Origin: an uncultured Clostridia bacterium
GTDB lineage: Bacteria > Bacillota > Clostridia > TANB77 > CAG-508
Direction: 5' to 3'
NCBI GenBank assembly: GCA_934178475.1
Contig: CAKPQH010000008.1
Coordinates: 6,372-70,371, forward strand
Length of the DNA stretch: 64,000 bases
The notes beneath the pieces were generated by a model, which ran no database searches, had not been told where the DNA came from, and saw nothing but the letters and a program-made list of their open reading frames with translations. Made by a program: the position numbers and the translations under genes. Below, piece after piece: positions 1 through 8,877 of this stretch. Position 1 is the first letter of the stretch; each line of letters starts with the position of its first letter.

Positions 1-34
1 CTATTTTTACTATATATTTTGGATTTATTATGTT

Positions 35-367
35 CTAATTAGATGCCCATCTAAGCATTTTTATATCTTTATATTTATCAAGTACTTTATTATATTTATC
101 TGATTCTTCTTCCCATAATTCATTAGGAACTTTATCAAAAGCTGTAAATATTTCTTCTGCTTCTTTCAAATAAATTAATTGTTCTTGTTGTGTCATTTGT
201 TCATACTCCTTTGAGTATTGATATAATTTGTCTAGAGTTTGGTTTGCTTCAATAAAACTCCAAAAATCTTTTACATTCATTCCAAAAAGTTTTATTTGCA
301 ATACAGCGTAACCAATTAATGCAACTATTATAAATATTAAAATATATATAATTATTAATAAATTCAT
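35..367 (-). CDS. small membrane-anchored protein, function unknown
   Basis: Protein of about 110 residues. An N-terminal hydrophobic helix (roughly residues 1-22) is followed by a charged, probably cytoplasmic helical tail rich in Glu, Lys and Tyr. I do not recognise the family. An in-frame GTG lies nine bases further upstream, but it is part of the Shine-Dalgarno stretch AAGGTGAGG, so the ATG at 367 is the likely start. The gene has its own promoter (403-431) with three WalR-like boxes directly upstream and is separated from clpC by a terminator. The regulatory context suggests an envelope-related role, which is inference only. Confidence 0.7.
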   Translation of the reverse strand: MNLLIIIYILIFIIVALIGYAVLQIKLFGMNVKDFWSFIEANQTLDKLYQYSKEYEQMTQQEQLIYLKEAEEIFTAFDKVPNELWEEESDKYNKVLDKYKDIKMLRWASN

Positions 368-402
368 ACTCCTCACCTTCTTAAATTCCTTTGTACAGTT
401 AT

Positions 403-431
403 ATTATACCATAAAGTTCCAGCTTTTGCAA
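403..431 (-). promoter_or_regulatory. sigma-A promoter of the small membrane protein gene
   Basis: Read on minus: -35 TTGCAA (426-431), 17-bp spacer, -10 TATAAT (403-408) with an upstream TG (extended -10). It lies about 36 bases before the start codon. Confidence 0.75.
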
Positions 432-436
432 ATTTT

Positions 437-464
437 TGTAATGTTTTTGTAATATTTCTGTAAT
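437..464. promoter_or_regulatory. triple WalR-like box (TGTAAT every 11 bp)
   Basis: Three perfect TGTAAT hexamers at 437-442, 448-453 and 459-464, each separated by 5 bp. This fits the published WalR (YycF) box TGTWAH-N5-TGTWAH. The array ends 5 bp upstream of the -35 element of the neighbouring promoter, a position suited to an activator. The same array occurs in four other intergenic regions here. A PhoP-type repeat is the main alternative. Confidence 0.6.
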
Positions 465-469
465 GATAT

Positions 470-509
470 AAAAACATACACCTATATACCTAAATATAAG
501 TGTATGTTT
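470..509 (-). terminator. terminator of the ctsR-mcsA-mcsB-clpC operon
   Basis: Arms 500-509 and 472-481 form a perfect 10-bp stem (AAACATACAC / GTGTATGTTT) with an 18-base loop. A run of Ts follows on the minus strand, directly after the clpC stop codon. Confidence 0.75.
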
Positions 510-513
510 CAAT

Positions 514-2970
514 TTATTCTATAATAATTTCATCATCTTTCACATCAATTATAGCTAATTTATTATTTTGAATTTTTCCTTCTAAGATAAAATCAGCAAT
601 TTTATCTTCTAATAGTCTTTGAATTGTTCTTCGTAAAGGTCTTGCTCCAAGATTCTTATCTATACCTTTGCTGGCAATAAGCTTCTTTACGCTTGGTTTA
701 AACTCTATTTCATATTTTTGTTCTTTTAATCTTTTTTGTAATTTATTTAACATGATATCAATAATTTGACTTATTTCTTTCGTTTGTAATTTATGAAAAA
801 CTATTATATCATCTATACGGTTAATAAGTTCAGGTCTTAATCTTTTCTTTAATTCATCCATAACTTCTTTTTTAGTTTTTTCATATTCTTTTTCATTTTC
901 ATCATCATTTGATATATCATTTGAAAATCCTAAAGTTTTTTTATCGGTAATCAATCTTGCTCCAATATTTGAAGTCATTATTATTACAGTATTTTTGAAG
1001 TTTACTGTTCTACCATTAGAATCTGTTAATCTTCCTTCTTCTAATATTTGTAATAACATATTCATTACGTCTGGATGAGCTTTTTCTATCTCATCTAAAA
1101 GAATAACTGAATATGGTCTTCTTCTTATTTTTTCTGTTAATTGACCTCCTTCATCAAATCCAACATATCCTGGAGGCGAACCTATAAGTTTTGATATAGA
1201 ATGTGGTTCCATATATTCTGACATATCTATTGTTACAATAGCATTTTCATCTCCAAATAAACTTTCAGCTAAAGCTTTTGATAGTTCTGTTTTTCCAACA
1301 CCAGTAGGTCCTAAAAATAGGAATGAACCAATTGGTCTCTTAGGATCATTTAATCCTACTCTTCCTCTTCTTACCGCTTTTGCAACAGCTTCGACAGCCT
1401 CTTCTTGTCCTATTACTCTTTCATGTAAGCTTTTCTCTAAATTTTTTAAACGTTCATTTTCGTTTTCTGTAATTTTATTTAAAGGAATTCCTGTCCAATT
1501 TGAAATTATTTCTGCTATATTTTCTTCATTAATATTTATAATATTTTTATTATTTTTATTTTTCCATTTTTCTTCGTCCTCTTCAAGCTTTTTTCTTAGT
1601 TCTTTCTCTTTGTCTCTTAAAGTTGCTGCCTTTTCAAATTTTTGACTCCTAACAGCTTCTTCTTTATCTTTAGATACACTTTCTATCTCTTCTTGTAATT
1701 TCTTCAAACTATTTGGCTCTGTATATGTTTTTATTCTAGCTCTTGAAGAAGCTTCATCAATTAAATCAATTGCTTTATCAGGCAAAAATCTATCATTAAT
1801 ATATCTTTCAGAAAATTTTACTGCAGACTCTATTGCTTCATCAGTAATTTTAACATTATGATGTGCTTCATACTTATCTCTAAGTCCTTTTAATATTGCA
1901 ATTGTATCCTTTTCTGATGGTTCACTAACATTAACTGGGCTAAATCTTCTTTCTAATGCAGCATCTTTTTCAATATACTTTCTATATTCTTCAATTGTTG
2001 TTGCTCCTATTAATTGTAATTCCCCTCTTGCAAGCATTGGCTTTAAAATATTTGCTGCATCTATTGCTCCTTCTGCTGAACCTGCTCCTACTATAGTATG
2101 AATCTCATCTATAAATAAAATGATATCTCCTGCTTTTTTTACTTCTTGAAGTGCCTTTTTTATTCTCTCTTCAAAATCACCTCTATACTTTGCACCAGCT
2201 ACCATACTTACAATATCCATATTTACAACTCTTTTGCCCTTTAATATCTCTGGCACATCTCCTGAATTTATTCTTTGTGCTAATCCTTCTATTATAGCAG
2301 TTTTTCCTACTCCAGGTTCACCAATTAAACATGGATTATTTTTTGTTCTTCTCGTTAGAATTTGAATTACTCTTTGTATCTCTTCTGATCTTCCAACAAC
2401 CGGGTCAAGTTTTCCACTTGCCGCCTTTCTTGTTAAATCCTCTCCAAATTGATTTAAGACTTGTGTACTATTATAACTTCCTTTATTATTATTATTATTT
2501 GAAGATGATTTTCTTCCTTCTCCTGATGTTTCTTCTGAACTATTTATAATACTTATAATTTCATTATAAATTTTAGGTATTTCTACTCCTAAATCTAATA
2601 ATATTCTAACTGCAATACTATCTCCTTCTCTTAATATTCCAATTAAAAGTTGCTCTGTACTTATATAATCAATTCCAAATTTTCTAGCTTCAATAAAACT
2701 GTTTTCTATTACTCTTTTGGTTCTTGGGGTAAATCCTAACGCTGCTTGATTTTTTCTTTCATCTTCTCCAACTAATTCAATTATTTTATCTTGTACATCT
2801 TCTTCATTTATACCATTATTTTGTAAAACTCTACTTGCAACTCCTGAACCTTCTGCTACTAATCCATATAAAACATGTTCAGTTCCTATATAATTATGTC
2901 CTAAACTTGCTGCTTCTTGATTGGCTATTTCAATTGCTTTTTTAGCTCTTGTTGTAAATTTATATACCAT
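514..2970 (-). CDS. clpC: ATP-dependent Clp protease ATPase subunit ClpC
   Basis: Hsp100/Clp AAA+ unfoldase of 818 residues that feeds substrates, including arginine-phosphorylated proteins marked by McsB, to ClpP. Order: two N-terminal Clp repeats (about 1-145), an Asn/Ser-rich linker, AAA domain 1 with Walker A GEPGVGKT at 217-224, a UVR-like coiled-coil middle region (about 425-470) typical of ClpC, and AAA domain 2 with Walker A GPTGVGKT near 550. The C-terminal D2-small domain carries the usual GARPLRR. Length is normal for ClpC. Start is ATG after AAGGAG. It is the last gene of the CtsR-controlled operon, 34 bases after mcsB. clpP is not in this window. Confidence 0.97.
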   Translation of the reverse strand: MVYKFTTRAKKAIEIANQEAASLGHNYIGTEHVLYGLVAEGSGVASRVLQNNGINEEDVQDKIIELVGEDERKNQAALGFTPRTKRVIENSFIEARKFGIDYISTEQLLIGILREGDSIAVRILLDLGVEIPKIYNEIISIINSSEETSGEGRKSSSNNNNNKGSYNSTQVLNQFGEDLTRKAASGKLDPVVGRSEEIQRVIQILTRRTKNNPCLIGEPGVGKTAIIEGLAQRINSGDVPEILKGKRVVNMDIVSMVAGAKYRGDFEERIKKALQEVKKAGDIILFIDEIHTIVGAGSAEGAIDAANILKPMLARGELQLIGATTIEEYRKYIEKDAALERRFSPVNVSEPSEKDTIAILKGLRDKYEAHHNVKITDEAIESAVKFSERYINDRFLPDKAIDLIDEASSRARIKTYTEPNSLKKLQEEIESVSKDKEEAVRSQKFEKAATLRDKEKELRKKLEEDEEKWKNKNNKNIININEENIAEIISNWTGIPLNKITENENERLKNLEKSLHERVIGQEEAVEAVAKAVRRGRVGLNDPKRPIGSFLFLGPTGVGKTELSKALAESLFGDENAIVTIDMSEYMEPHSISKLIGSPPGYVGFDEGGQLTEKIRRRPYSVILLDEIEKAHPDVMNMLLQILEEGRLTDSNGRTVNFKNTVIIMTSNIGARLITDKKTLGFSNDISNDDENEKEYEKTKKEVMDELKKRLRPELINRIDDIIVFHKLQTKEISQIIDIMLNKLQKRLKEQKYEIEFKPSVKKLIASKGIDKNLGARPLRRTIQRLLEDKIADFILEGKIQNNKLAIIDVKDDEIIIE

Positions 2971-3004
2971 AATACACTCCTTCCTAAAGTATACACTTTT
3001 ATTT

Positions 3005-4015
3005 TTATTCTTTTATTATTTTCCTCATTGTTTCTGCTCTTTTTATATCTCTGTCATAATCATTTAATTTTTCTCCTACGTATTTTTGTAAATTATAAGG
3101 CTTAGTATATAAAAATAATTTTTTAACTTTTAAATCATCTAGTTCTTTTATTATTCCTAAATCTACGCCTAATTTAACATCTGAAAGTAACATTCTTGTT
3201 TCTTCTGATGAAATTTTTCTTGCTTCTTTTATTATTCCAAAACTTCTATATACAATATCTTCCAATTCTATTTGACTTTTTGCTAATATTTTTCTTGCTT
3301 CTCTTTCTTGTTCTATTATTTTTTCTGTTATAACTTTTAGATTTTTTATTATATTTTCTTCGCTTATTCCTAATGTTTGTTTGTTAGAAATTTGATACAT
3401 ATCACCTGATGATTTACTATTTTCTCCATATATTCCTCTAATCTCAACGCCGAAATTTCTTACAACATCAAATATTTTCTTTATATTACCTGTTTTTGTA
3501 AGTCCTGGTAAATGTAACATAACAGAAGCTCTAAGTCCTGTTCCAACATTTGTTGGACAAACTGTTAAATAACCATATTTATTGCTTTTAGCAATATCAA
3601 ATATCTCTTCAATTTTTTCATCTATTTCTCTTGCTAAATTAAATGTAGAATCTAATTCAAAACTACTATTAAATACTTGTATTCTTAAATGATCTTCTTC
3701 ATTTATCATAATACAAATATTTTCATCATCATTTATTAAAATAGATTCTATACCATCTTTATTCATTGCACATTCTGGACTTATAATATTTTTTTCAAGT
3801 AATGAATATCTTGTTATCTCATCAATATCTGATAACTTACAAAATTTTAACCCATATCCTAATTGGTATAATTTATCTTTTATGTCTTTATCAATTTTCT
3901 CTGCTTCTTTCTTTGAAGTTATATTAAACTTGTAGTTTCTGAAATTTCTAGCATACCTTATTCTAGTACTTATCACAACATCTGAATCATTTCCACTTTG
4001 TAAATACCAATTCAT
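3005..4015 (-). CDS. mcsB: protein arginine kinase McsB
   Basis: ATP:guanido phosphotransferase-fold enzyme of 336 residues that phosphorylates arginine side chains of misfolded proteins and of CtsR, marking them for ClpCP. Visible family signatures are STRIRYARN near the N-terminus, the NEEDH motif near residue 105 and CPTNVGTGLRA (about 155-165), which forms part of the phosphagen-kinase active site. It sits between mcsA (15-base gap) and clpC, the standard Firmicute order. Start ATG follows GAGGTGATAAA. Full length. Confidence 0.96.
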   Translation of the reverse strand: MNWYLQSGNDSDVVISTRIRYARNFRNYKFNITSKKEAEKIDKDIKDKLYQLGYGLKFCKLSDIDEITRYSLLEKNIISPECAMNKDGIESILINDDENICIMINEEDHLRIQVFNSSFELDSTFNLAREIDEKIEEIFDIAKSNKYGYLTVCPTNVGTGLRASVMLHLPGLTKTGNIKKIFDVVRNFGVEIRGIYGENSKSSGDMYQISNKQTLGISEENIIKNLKVITEKIIEQEREARKILAKSQIELEDIVYRSFGIIKEARKISSEETRMLLSDVKLGVDLGIIKELDDLKVKKLFLYTKPYNLQKYVGEKLNDYDRDIKRAETMRKIIKE

Positions 4016-4030
4016 TTTATCACCTCACTT

Positions 4031-4591
4031 TTACTTTTCTTCTTTCTTTATTTCATCTCTAATTTTAGCAGCCTCTTCATATCTTTCTTCTCTTATTGCT
4101 GTTTTTAAATCTTCTTTTAATTTATCAATTTTATTTACTTGATTATTAACAAGATCCACTTTTTCATTTTCATTATTTTCCTTCTTTAAAATATTATTTC
4201 CATCTATTACTTTTCCTAATCTTCCTATATGTCTATTAGCACCATGTATATTTTTCAAAATTGGGTCAATTCTACTTTCAAATTCTTCATAACAATTGCT
4301 ACATCCAAATTTTCCAGTATGCATAAAATCATCAAAATCTAATCCGCACTTTGAACATTCTAATTTGTTTACTGTATTTGCAAATCCTGATAATAAATTT
4401 GTACTTGGAATATCTTCATTAAAAAAGTCACTTAAAAAACTTGTAAAATCAATAGGCATATTAAAGTTCATATCGTTTATACCTAATTCTTTACCGCATT
4501 TTTCACATAAATACATTCTCTTTTTTTCTCCATTTATTATCTGTACATATTTTATATTAGCTTCATTTTCTCCACATCTATCACATTTCAT
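4031..4591 (-). CDS. mcsA: McsA, zinc-binding activator of McsB
   Basis: About 186 residues. Four CxxC pairs, two near the N-terminus (CDRC and CEKC) and two around residues 80-100 (CSKC and CSNC), should bind zinc. A C-terminal UVR domain (about 150-186) includes the sequence EERYEEAAKIRDEI. McsA is the activator of the McsB arginine kinase and partner of CtsR. A GTG three codons upstream (4600) is also possible; the ATG at 4591 restores the conserved start MKCDRCGE. It lies between ctsR and mcsB in the stress operon. Confidence 0.94.
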   Translation of the reverse strand: MKCDRCGENEANIKYVQIINGEKKRMYLCEKCGKELGINDMNFNMPIDFTSFLSDFFNEDIPSTNLLSGFANTVNKLECSKCGLDFDDFMHTGKFGCSNCYEEFESRIDPILKNIHGANRHIGRLGKVIDGNNILKKENNENEKVDLVNNQVNKIDKLKEDLKTAIREERYEEAAKIRDEIKKEEK

Positions 4592-4609
4592 TTTTATCAC
4601 ACTTCTTTC

Positions 4610-5053
4610 TTAAATAATATTTAGCAACATATTTTTAAATATATTAGCTCTTAATGCATCTCTTACGTCTTTAGAAATTGTAAGAACATTATCACTTGTT
4701 GCAACTCTTAAAAGCTTTGCTTCTTTTTCTGATACTAAATTATATGTGAGTAAATCACTTATTAATATTTCCACATCTGTATTTGACAATATATTTCCCA
4801 TATTTTTTATTATATGCATTAAATAATCGGATTTATCCGTACTAACCTTTTTTATGGATATATATCCACCTCCACCCCTTCTACTTTCAACATAATACCC
4901 TTGAGATGGCTTAAATCTTGTTGCTATAACATAATTTATTTGAGATGGAACACAATTAAATTTTTGTGCCAAATCGTTTCTTTGTATTTCAATTTCTTCT
5001 CCATCATCAAATAATTCTTTTATAAAATCTTCTATTATATCTGACATTCTCAT
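4610..5053 (-). CDS. ctsR: transcriptional repressor CtsR
   Basis: Class III heat-shock repressor of about 147 residues. The N-terminal winged HTH (about 1-70) contains the Gly-rich wing ESRRGGGGYI that contacts the minor groove. The C-terminal half is the dimerisation region targeted by McsB and ClpC. The reading frame extends to a TTG at 5059, but an ATG two codons later, 9 bases after AAGGAG, is the more likely start. It is the first gene of its operon and is almost certainly autoregulated, because a perfect CtsR box lies 23 bases upstream. Confidence 0.95.
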   Translation of the reverse strand: MRMSDIIEDFIKELFDDGEEIEIQRNDLAQKFNCVPSQINYVIATRFKPSQGYYVESRRGGGGYISIKKVSTDKSDYLMHIIKNMGNILSNTDVEILISDLLTYNLVSEKEAKLLRVATSDNVLTISKDVRDALRANIFKNMLLNII

Positions 5054-5075
5054 ATTCAATTTCTCCTTTTTTGAT

Positions 5076-5092
5076 TTTGACTTTCTTTGACC
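5076..5092. promoter_or_regulatory. CtsR operator
   Basis: On the minus strand GGTCAAA-GAA-AGTCAAA, a full match to the CtsR heptad direct repeat (RGTCAAA NAN RGTCAAA). It lies between the promoter and the ctsR start, so bound CtsR would block transcription. Confidence 0.93.
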
Positions 5093-5101
5093 TTTATTGA
5101 T

Positions 5102-5129
5102 ATTATACTACCATTTTCTTTTTATGCAA
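5102..5129 (-). promoter_or_regulatory. promoter of the ctsR operon
   Basis: On minus: -35 TTGCAT (5124-5129), 16-bp spacer, perfect -10 TATAAT (5102-5107). The expected start of transcription falls at the CtsR box. Confidence 0.8.
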
Positions 5130-5219
5130 AACTTAATTTTCGTCTTTTTTATGTAATTTTATTTGTTTTTCATTACAAATATTTATTTTTTGTTATTGTT
5201 CCTTCATTTTTTTACTTTT

Positions 5220-5411
5220 TTATTTATTTTTCTCTTTTTTATTCGTCATGTCATTTAATTCTTTTGCTTTCTCTTTTTGTTCTTCAAGCGTTATCCAAGT
5301 GAAATATGATGCCATCCACTCCCCATATTTAGTTTTATCTTCACTCATTTCAATATTAACATTTTCTATTTCTTTTCCATTTTTCTTTTTGTTTTTATCT
5401 TCACTTTTCAC
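5220..5411 (-). CDS. small highly charged protein, doubtful
   Basis: Open frame of 63 codons from a GTG at 5411, about 9-11 bases after AAAGGTGTG. The product is Lys/Glu-rich with one aromatic stretch (YGEWMASYFTWI) and no recognised domain. The frame runs on upstream, but that segment lies inside the hairpin following the surface-protein gene. The amphipathic composition is more protein-like than its T-rich surroundings, yet it could be spurious. Confidence 0.4.
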   Translation of the reverse strand: MKSEDKNKKKNGKEIENVNIEMSEDKTKYGEWMASYFTWITLEEQKEKAKELNDMTNKKEKNK

Positions 5412-5418
5412 AAATATA

Positions 5419-5444
5419 CACACACCTTTCATATAAAGTGTGTG
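5419..5444 (-). terminator. probable terminator after the surface-protein gene
   Basis: Inverted repeat with one bulged base: arms 5435-5444 and 5419-5429, 28 bases beyond the stop codon at 5473. The downstream T-tract is weak (ATATTT), so termination may be partial. Confidence 0.45.
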
Positions 5445-5472
5445 CATATTTATTATTTTTATACATTTAATT

Positions 5473-8400
5473 TTATAATCCTGTTTTAGGTAAAACTTTA
5501 TATGCTATTGTTTTCCATTTTGAAACTTGTTCTAGTTTATAACCTTTATATGATGCCATAATTTTTGCTTCATTTATAAAACTCTCCTCACTTTTTACTT
5601 TTTCTAAAATCTTTGCATATAATTTTGTTTTTTCTTTATTTTCTAATCCTATTTCCGCTTCTTTAAATTCAAATGTAATTTCTGTTATATATTCGTTATC
5701 TGCTAACTCTTTAATAAAATCAATTTCATAATTCTTTTTTGAATCTAGATCTTCTAAAAATAGTATATGTTCATTGTTTCTTAAATTAGTTTTATAATAT
5801 ATATTATAATTTGTACTTCTATTATAAATTCCTGTTTTTACCTTTGTTAATTTTATATAATTTGTATCAATTGTATCTGTCCATTTAAATTCTGATAACT
5901 TAACATTTCCATTATTTTTTATTTCTATTTCGTATTCAATCTCTTCTCCAACATTTGCTTCATTTGGTCCACTTTTTTTAATATCTATATTTGGGTTAAT
6001 TGGTGTATTGTTTAAAAATACTTGTTTTATTTCATTGTTTTCATCTATATTAAACTCTGTTATTTTTTTATCTAGCAAGTATCCTTCTTTTGGAGATATT
6101 TCTTTTATTTTATATATTCCTTTTTCTAATTTCTTACTTAGAGCTTTTCCATTTTCATCTGTTATTAATTCATCTATTACATTTCCATTTAAATCTAATA
6201 TTTCAAATTTAACTCCTTGTAACTTTGCTCCTGCTTTTTCTCCTGTTATTTTATTATCTTTATTACTTGTTTTCACAATTTCAACTTGTCCTTTTTTCTT
6301 CTCATTTGTAAAACCTACTTCAATTACATCATTTGGCTTTAATTCAACAATTTTTGTTTCTTCTGTAAGTACATAATCATCTAATGTTTTTGACTCTTTT
6401 ATTATATATTTTCTATCTATAGGCAATAATTTAGATATTGCTTCTCCTTTTTCATTTGTAATGATACTATCCACTTCATTATTATTTTCATCATATATTT
6501 TAAATTCAACATTTGACAATGTAATTTCTTGATTATCTGCATCTTTTTTAATTACTTTTATTTGTCCTTTTTTCTTTTCATTAACAAAATTAACGTTTAA
6601 AACATTTTCTTCTTCTAATCTTACTGTTTTATTTTCTTCTAATAAAACATAATTATCTAAAGTTTTTGTTTCTTTTACTATATACTGTTTATCTATTGGT
6701 AATAACTTTGATGTTCCTTCTCCTTTCTCATCTGTAATTATTACATCTACTAAATTATTTCCTTCATCAAATATTTTAAACTCTACATTTTGTAATGTAA
6801 TCTCTTGATTATCTGCATCTCTCTTGATTATTTTTATTTGTCCTTTTTTCTTTTCATTTTGAAACTTTACTGTTATCGTTTCATTTTCTGCTAAATCTAT
6901 AGTTTGGATTTCTTCAGATAATTTATAACTTTCCAAAGTTTTACACTCTCTAATATTTATCTTTTGAAAATCTCTTATAGGATATTTTGAAGTCAGAGCC
7001 TCTCCATTATTATCTGTTTTTATCTTTTCTAGTACATTATTATTAATATCTAAAATTTCAAACTCAACTCCTGAAAGTCTAATCTCTTCATTGTCTTTAT
7101 CTGTTTTCACAATTTTTACTTGTCCCTTTTTTAGCTCATTATAAATCTTGCTTTCATATGTTTCATTCCAATTTATTTTAATATCAGTATCACCACATAG
7201 GTTATACCATTCATTTGTCTTTTTCTCTATTAATCTATAATTTCCTGTTCTTAAATTATCAATATAGATTTCTCCATTTACATCAGTAAAATAAGTTCCT
7301 ATAACTTTTCCAAACTCTTCACTATATAAATCAAATTCTATGTTTCCAAGTGCTAAATTTGTATTATCTTTATCTAGTTTCTTTACTTTTAAATTACCTT
7401 TTTTGCGATTATTTGTTATTTCTATTTTAGATTTTTCATTTGGTTTTACTTGTACTTCGTATTCTTTTTCATTTTTTATATAATCTACATTTTCTTTTGA
7501 TTCTCTTATTTTATACTTTCCATAATATAATTCTGATACTGTCAATATTCCATTTTCATTTGTTGTTCCTGTATTTACTAATTCATTTTTATCATTATAA
7601 ATTTGAAATTCCACATTTGGTATTGCTTTTTTTGTTTCTTCATCTATTTTATTTATTTCAATTTCTCCTGTATCTATCTTTTCCTTTAAATTTACTGTCC
7701 TATTTATACTATTTACCTTATTTTGAGTTACTACACAATCTTGTGCTCCTGTTATTCTTGCCTTTCCATAAAACATTCTGTAATCTTCTACTTCAATATT
7801 TACATTTATTCCAATATCTAAATTTTGTTTCATTTGAGATTTTGGAATCTTTACATAAAAATCTTCTGTTTTATAAAACTCTGTTTTAATATATCCTCTT
7901 TTCTCAGCTACAACAGTTCCTTCTGGTGCATTATTTATTCCTTTTATTTCATATTGTACTAAATTTAAACTAGTTCTTACTTTATATCTTTGTGAATAAT
8001 AATTTGCTTCTTCTACTAAGTCACCTACTTTTTCAATGTAAGCATCATCTTTATATATTTCACTTCCATATAATCCTATATTAACTAAATTTCTTAAACT
8101 TGATAACATCTTTACAGCTTCTGCATCACTTTCATCTGCCGTAAAATCATCTATATTAGATTGTCCTAATATACAATATATTGCCATCTTTGTTACAACA
8201 TAAGCATTCCAATCAGATGATACACCAATTTCACTTGCACTTTTATATGGATATCCATTTTTAATTGCTCTCCATACTCTATTGTCATTATATACAGAAT
8301 TATTATCTACATAATAACTCCCTATATCTCCTACTCCATTAGCTGTCTTATCAATGCAATATGCTGGATAAAATTTGCCTTCATTATAATATCCAACAAT

Positions 8401-8589
8401 TGATACCTTAACATAAGTATAAATGCCTTTGTTAGAATTATAATGTTTTAAATGATATTCTGCATCTCCTATTTTTACCAAACTCGCTTCTGTTATTTGA
8501 CTGCTTGCATATATAATATTACTATTCATGCTTAATAAAAGTAATACTAACAATAATATTACACATATATTTTTTATTATTTTTCGCAC
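5473..8589 (-). CDS. thioester-domain / Cna-B repeat surface protein with truncated LPKTG signal
   Basis: Secreted protein of 1038 residues. A signal peptide (1-29) is followed by a thioester-like adhesin domain (about 50-290), six Cna-B/SpaA-type repeats (about 306-395, 397-486, 489-580, 582-672, 674-764, 767-862) and a DUF11-like domain (about 868-1010). Cys78 in AYCID matches the thioester cysteine, but the usual TQxA glutamine is lysine (TKMA, 133-136). The protein ends LPKTGL-stop at residue 1038, so the sortase motif lacks the hydrophobic helix and positive tail needed for anchoring. Start is GTG after AAAGGAGGAG. It has its own promoter. Likely an adhesin or pilus-type wall protein, or a secreted derivative of one. 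Confidence 0.88.
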   Translation of the reverse strand: MRKIIKNICVILLLVLLLLSMNSNIIYASSQITEASLVKIGDAEYHLKHYNSNKGIYTYVKVSIVGYYNEGKFYPAYCIDKTANGVGDIGSYYVDNNSVYNDNRVWRAIKNGYPYKSASEIGVSSDWNAYVVTKMAIYCILGQSNIDDFTADESDAEAVKMLSSLRNLVNIGLYGSEIYKDDAYIEKVGDLVEEANYYSQRYKVRTSLNLVQYEIKGINNAPEGTVVAEKRGYIKTEFYKTEDFYVKIPKSQMKQNLDIGINVNIEVEDYRMFYGKARITGAQDCVVTQNKVNSINRTVNLKEKIDTGEIEINKIDEETKKAIPNVEFQIYNDKNELVNTGTTNENGILTVSELYYGKYKIRESKENVDYIKNEKEYEVQVKPNEKSKIEITNNRKKGNLKVKKLDKDNTNLALGNIEFDLYSEEFGKVIGTYFTDVNGEIYIDNLRTGNYRLIEKKTNEWYNLCGDTDIKINWNETYESKIYNELKKGQVKIVKTDKDNEEIRLSGVEFEILDINNNVLEKIKTDNNGEALTSKYPIRDFQKINIRECKTLESYKLSEEIQTIDLAENETITVKFQNEKKKGQIKIIKRDADNQEITLQNVEFKIFDEGNNLVDVIITDEKGEGTSKLLPIDKQYIVKETKTLDNYVLLEENKTVRLEEENVLNVNFVNEKKKGQIKVIKKDADNQEITLSNVEFKIYDENNNEVDSIITNEKGEAISKLLPIDRKYIIKESKTLDDYVLTEETKIVELKPNDVIEVGFTNEKKKGQVEIVKTSNKDNKITGEKAGAKLQGVKFEILDLNGNVIDELITDENGKALSKKLEKGIYKIKEISPKEGYLLDKKITEFNIDENNEIKQVFLNNTPINPNIDIKKSGPNEANVGEEIEYEIEIKNNGNVKLSEFKWTDTIDTNYIKLTKVKTGIYNRSTNYNIYYKTNLRNNEHILFLEDLDSKKNYEIDFIKELADNEYITEITFEFKEAEIGLENKEKTKLYAKILEKVKSEESFINEAKIMASYKGYKLEQVSKWKTIAYKVLPKTGL
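6301..6846 (-). repeat. two near-identical Cna-B repeat units
   Basis: Residues 582-672 and 673-763 of the surface protein are adjacent copies (6574-6846 and 6301-6573). Both begin GQIK(I/V)IK and contain the stretch DADNQEITL; the DNA is also closely similar. The other Cna-B units are more divergent, so this looks like a recent duplication. Confidence 0.75.
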
Positions 8590-8751
8590 AAAGCTCCTCC
8601 TTTTCTATATTAACTTTTTTAATTTTTGAATCTTTTAGAATTTAATATGGTACCAAAATTCTTTTGAAATACTTTATATAAAATATAAAGATAACTAAAT
8701 AAAATATTTATGTCTTGCCAAAGTTGTTTGTGATTTATAAATTCAATATCA

Positions 8752-8779
8752 ATTATAACAACATTTTTTGTTTTGTCAA
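8752..8779 (-). promoter_or_regulatory. promoter of the Cna-B surface protein gene
   Basis: On minus: consensus -35 TTGACA (8774-8779), 16-bp spacer, -10 TATAAT (8752-8757) preceded by TGT (extended -10). It implies a 5' untranslated region of about 155 bases in which I see no recognisable riboswitch. Confidence 0.85.
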
Positions 8780-8822
8780 GAAAAATCGTTCGACACCAAA
8801 ATACAAATATCTACACTCAAAG

Positions 8823-8866
8823 CAAAAAATCTTATAAAAGTAACTTTTCAATTACTCTTATAAGAT
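8823..8866 (-). terminator. terminator of infC-rpmI-rplT
   Basis: A 15-bp stem with one wobble pair (8852-8866 with 8829-8843) and an 8-base loop, followed by a T-run on minus (8823-8828). It starts 11 bases beyond the rplT stop codon. Confidence 0.9.
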
Positions 8867-8877
8867 TCTAGTTTTAT

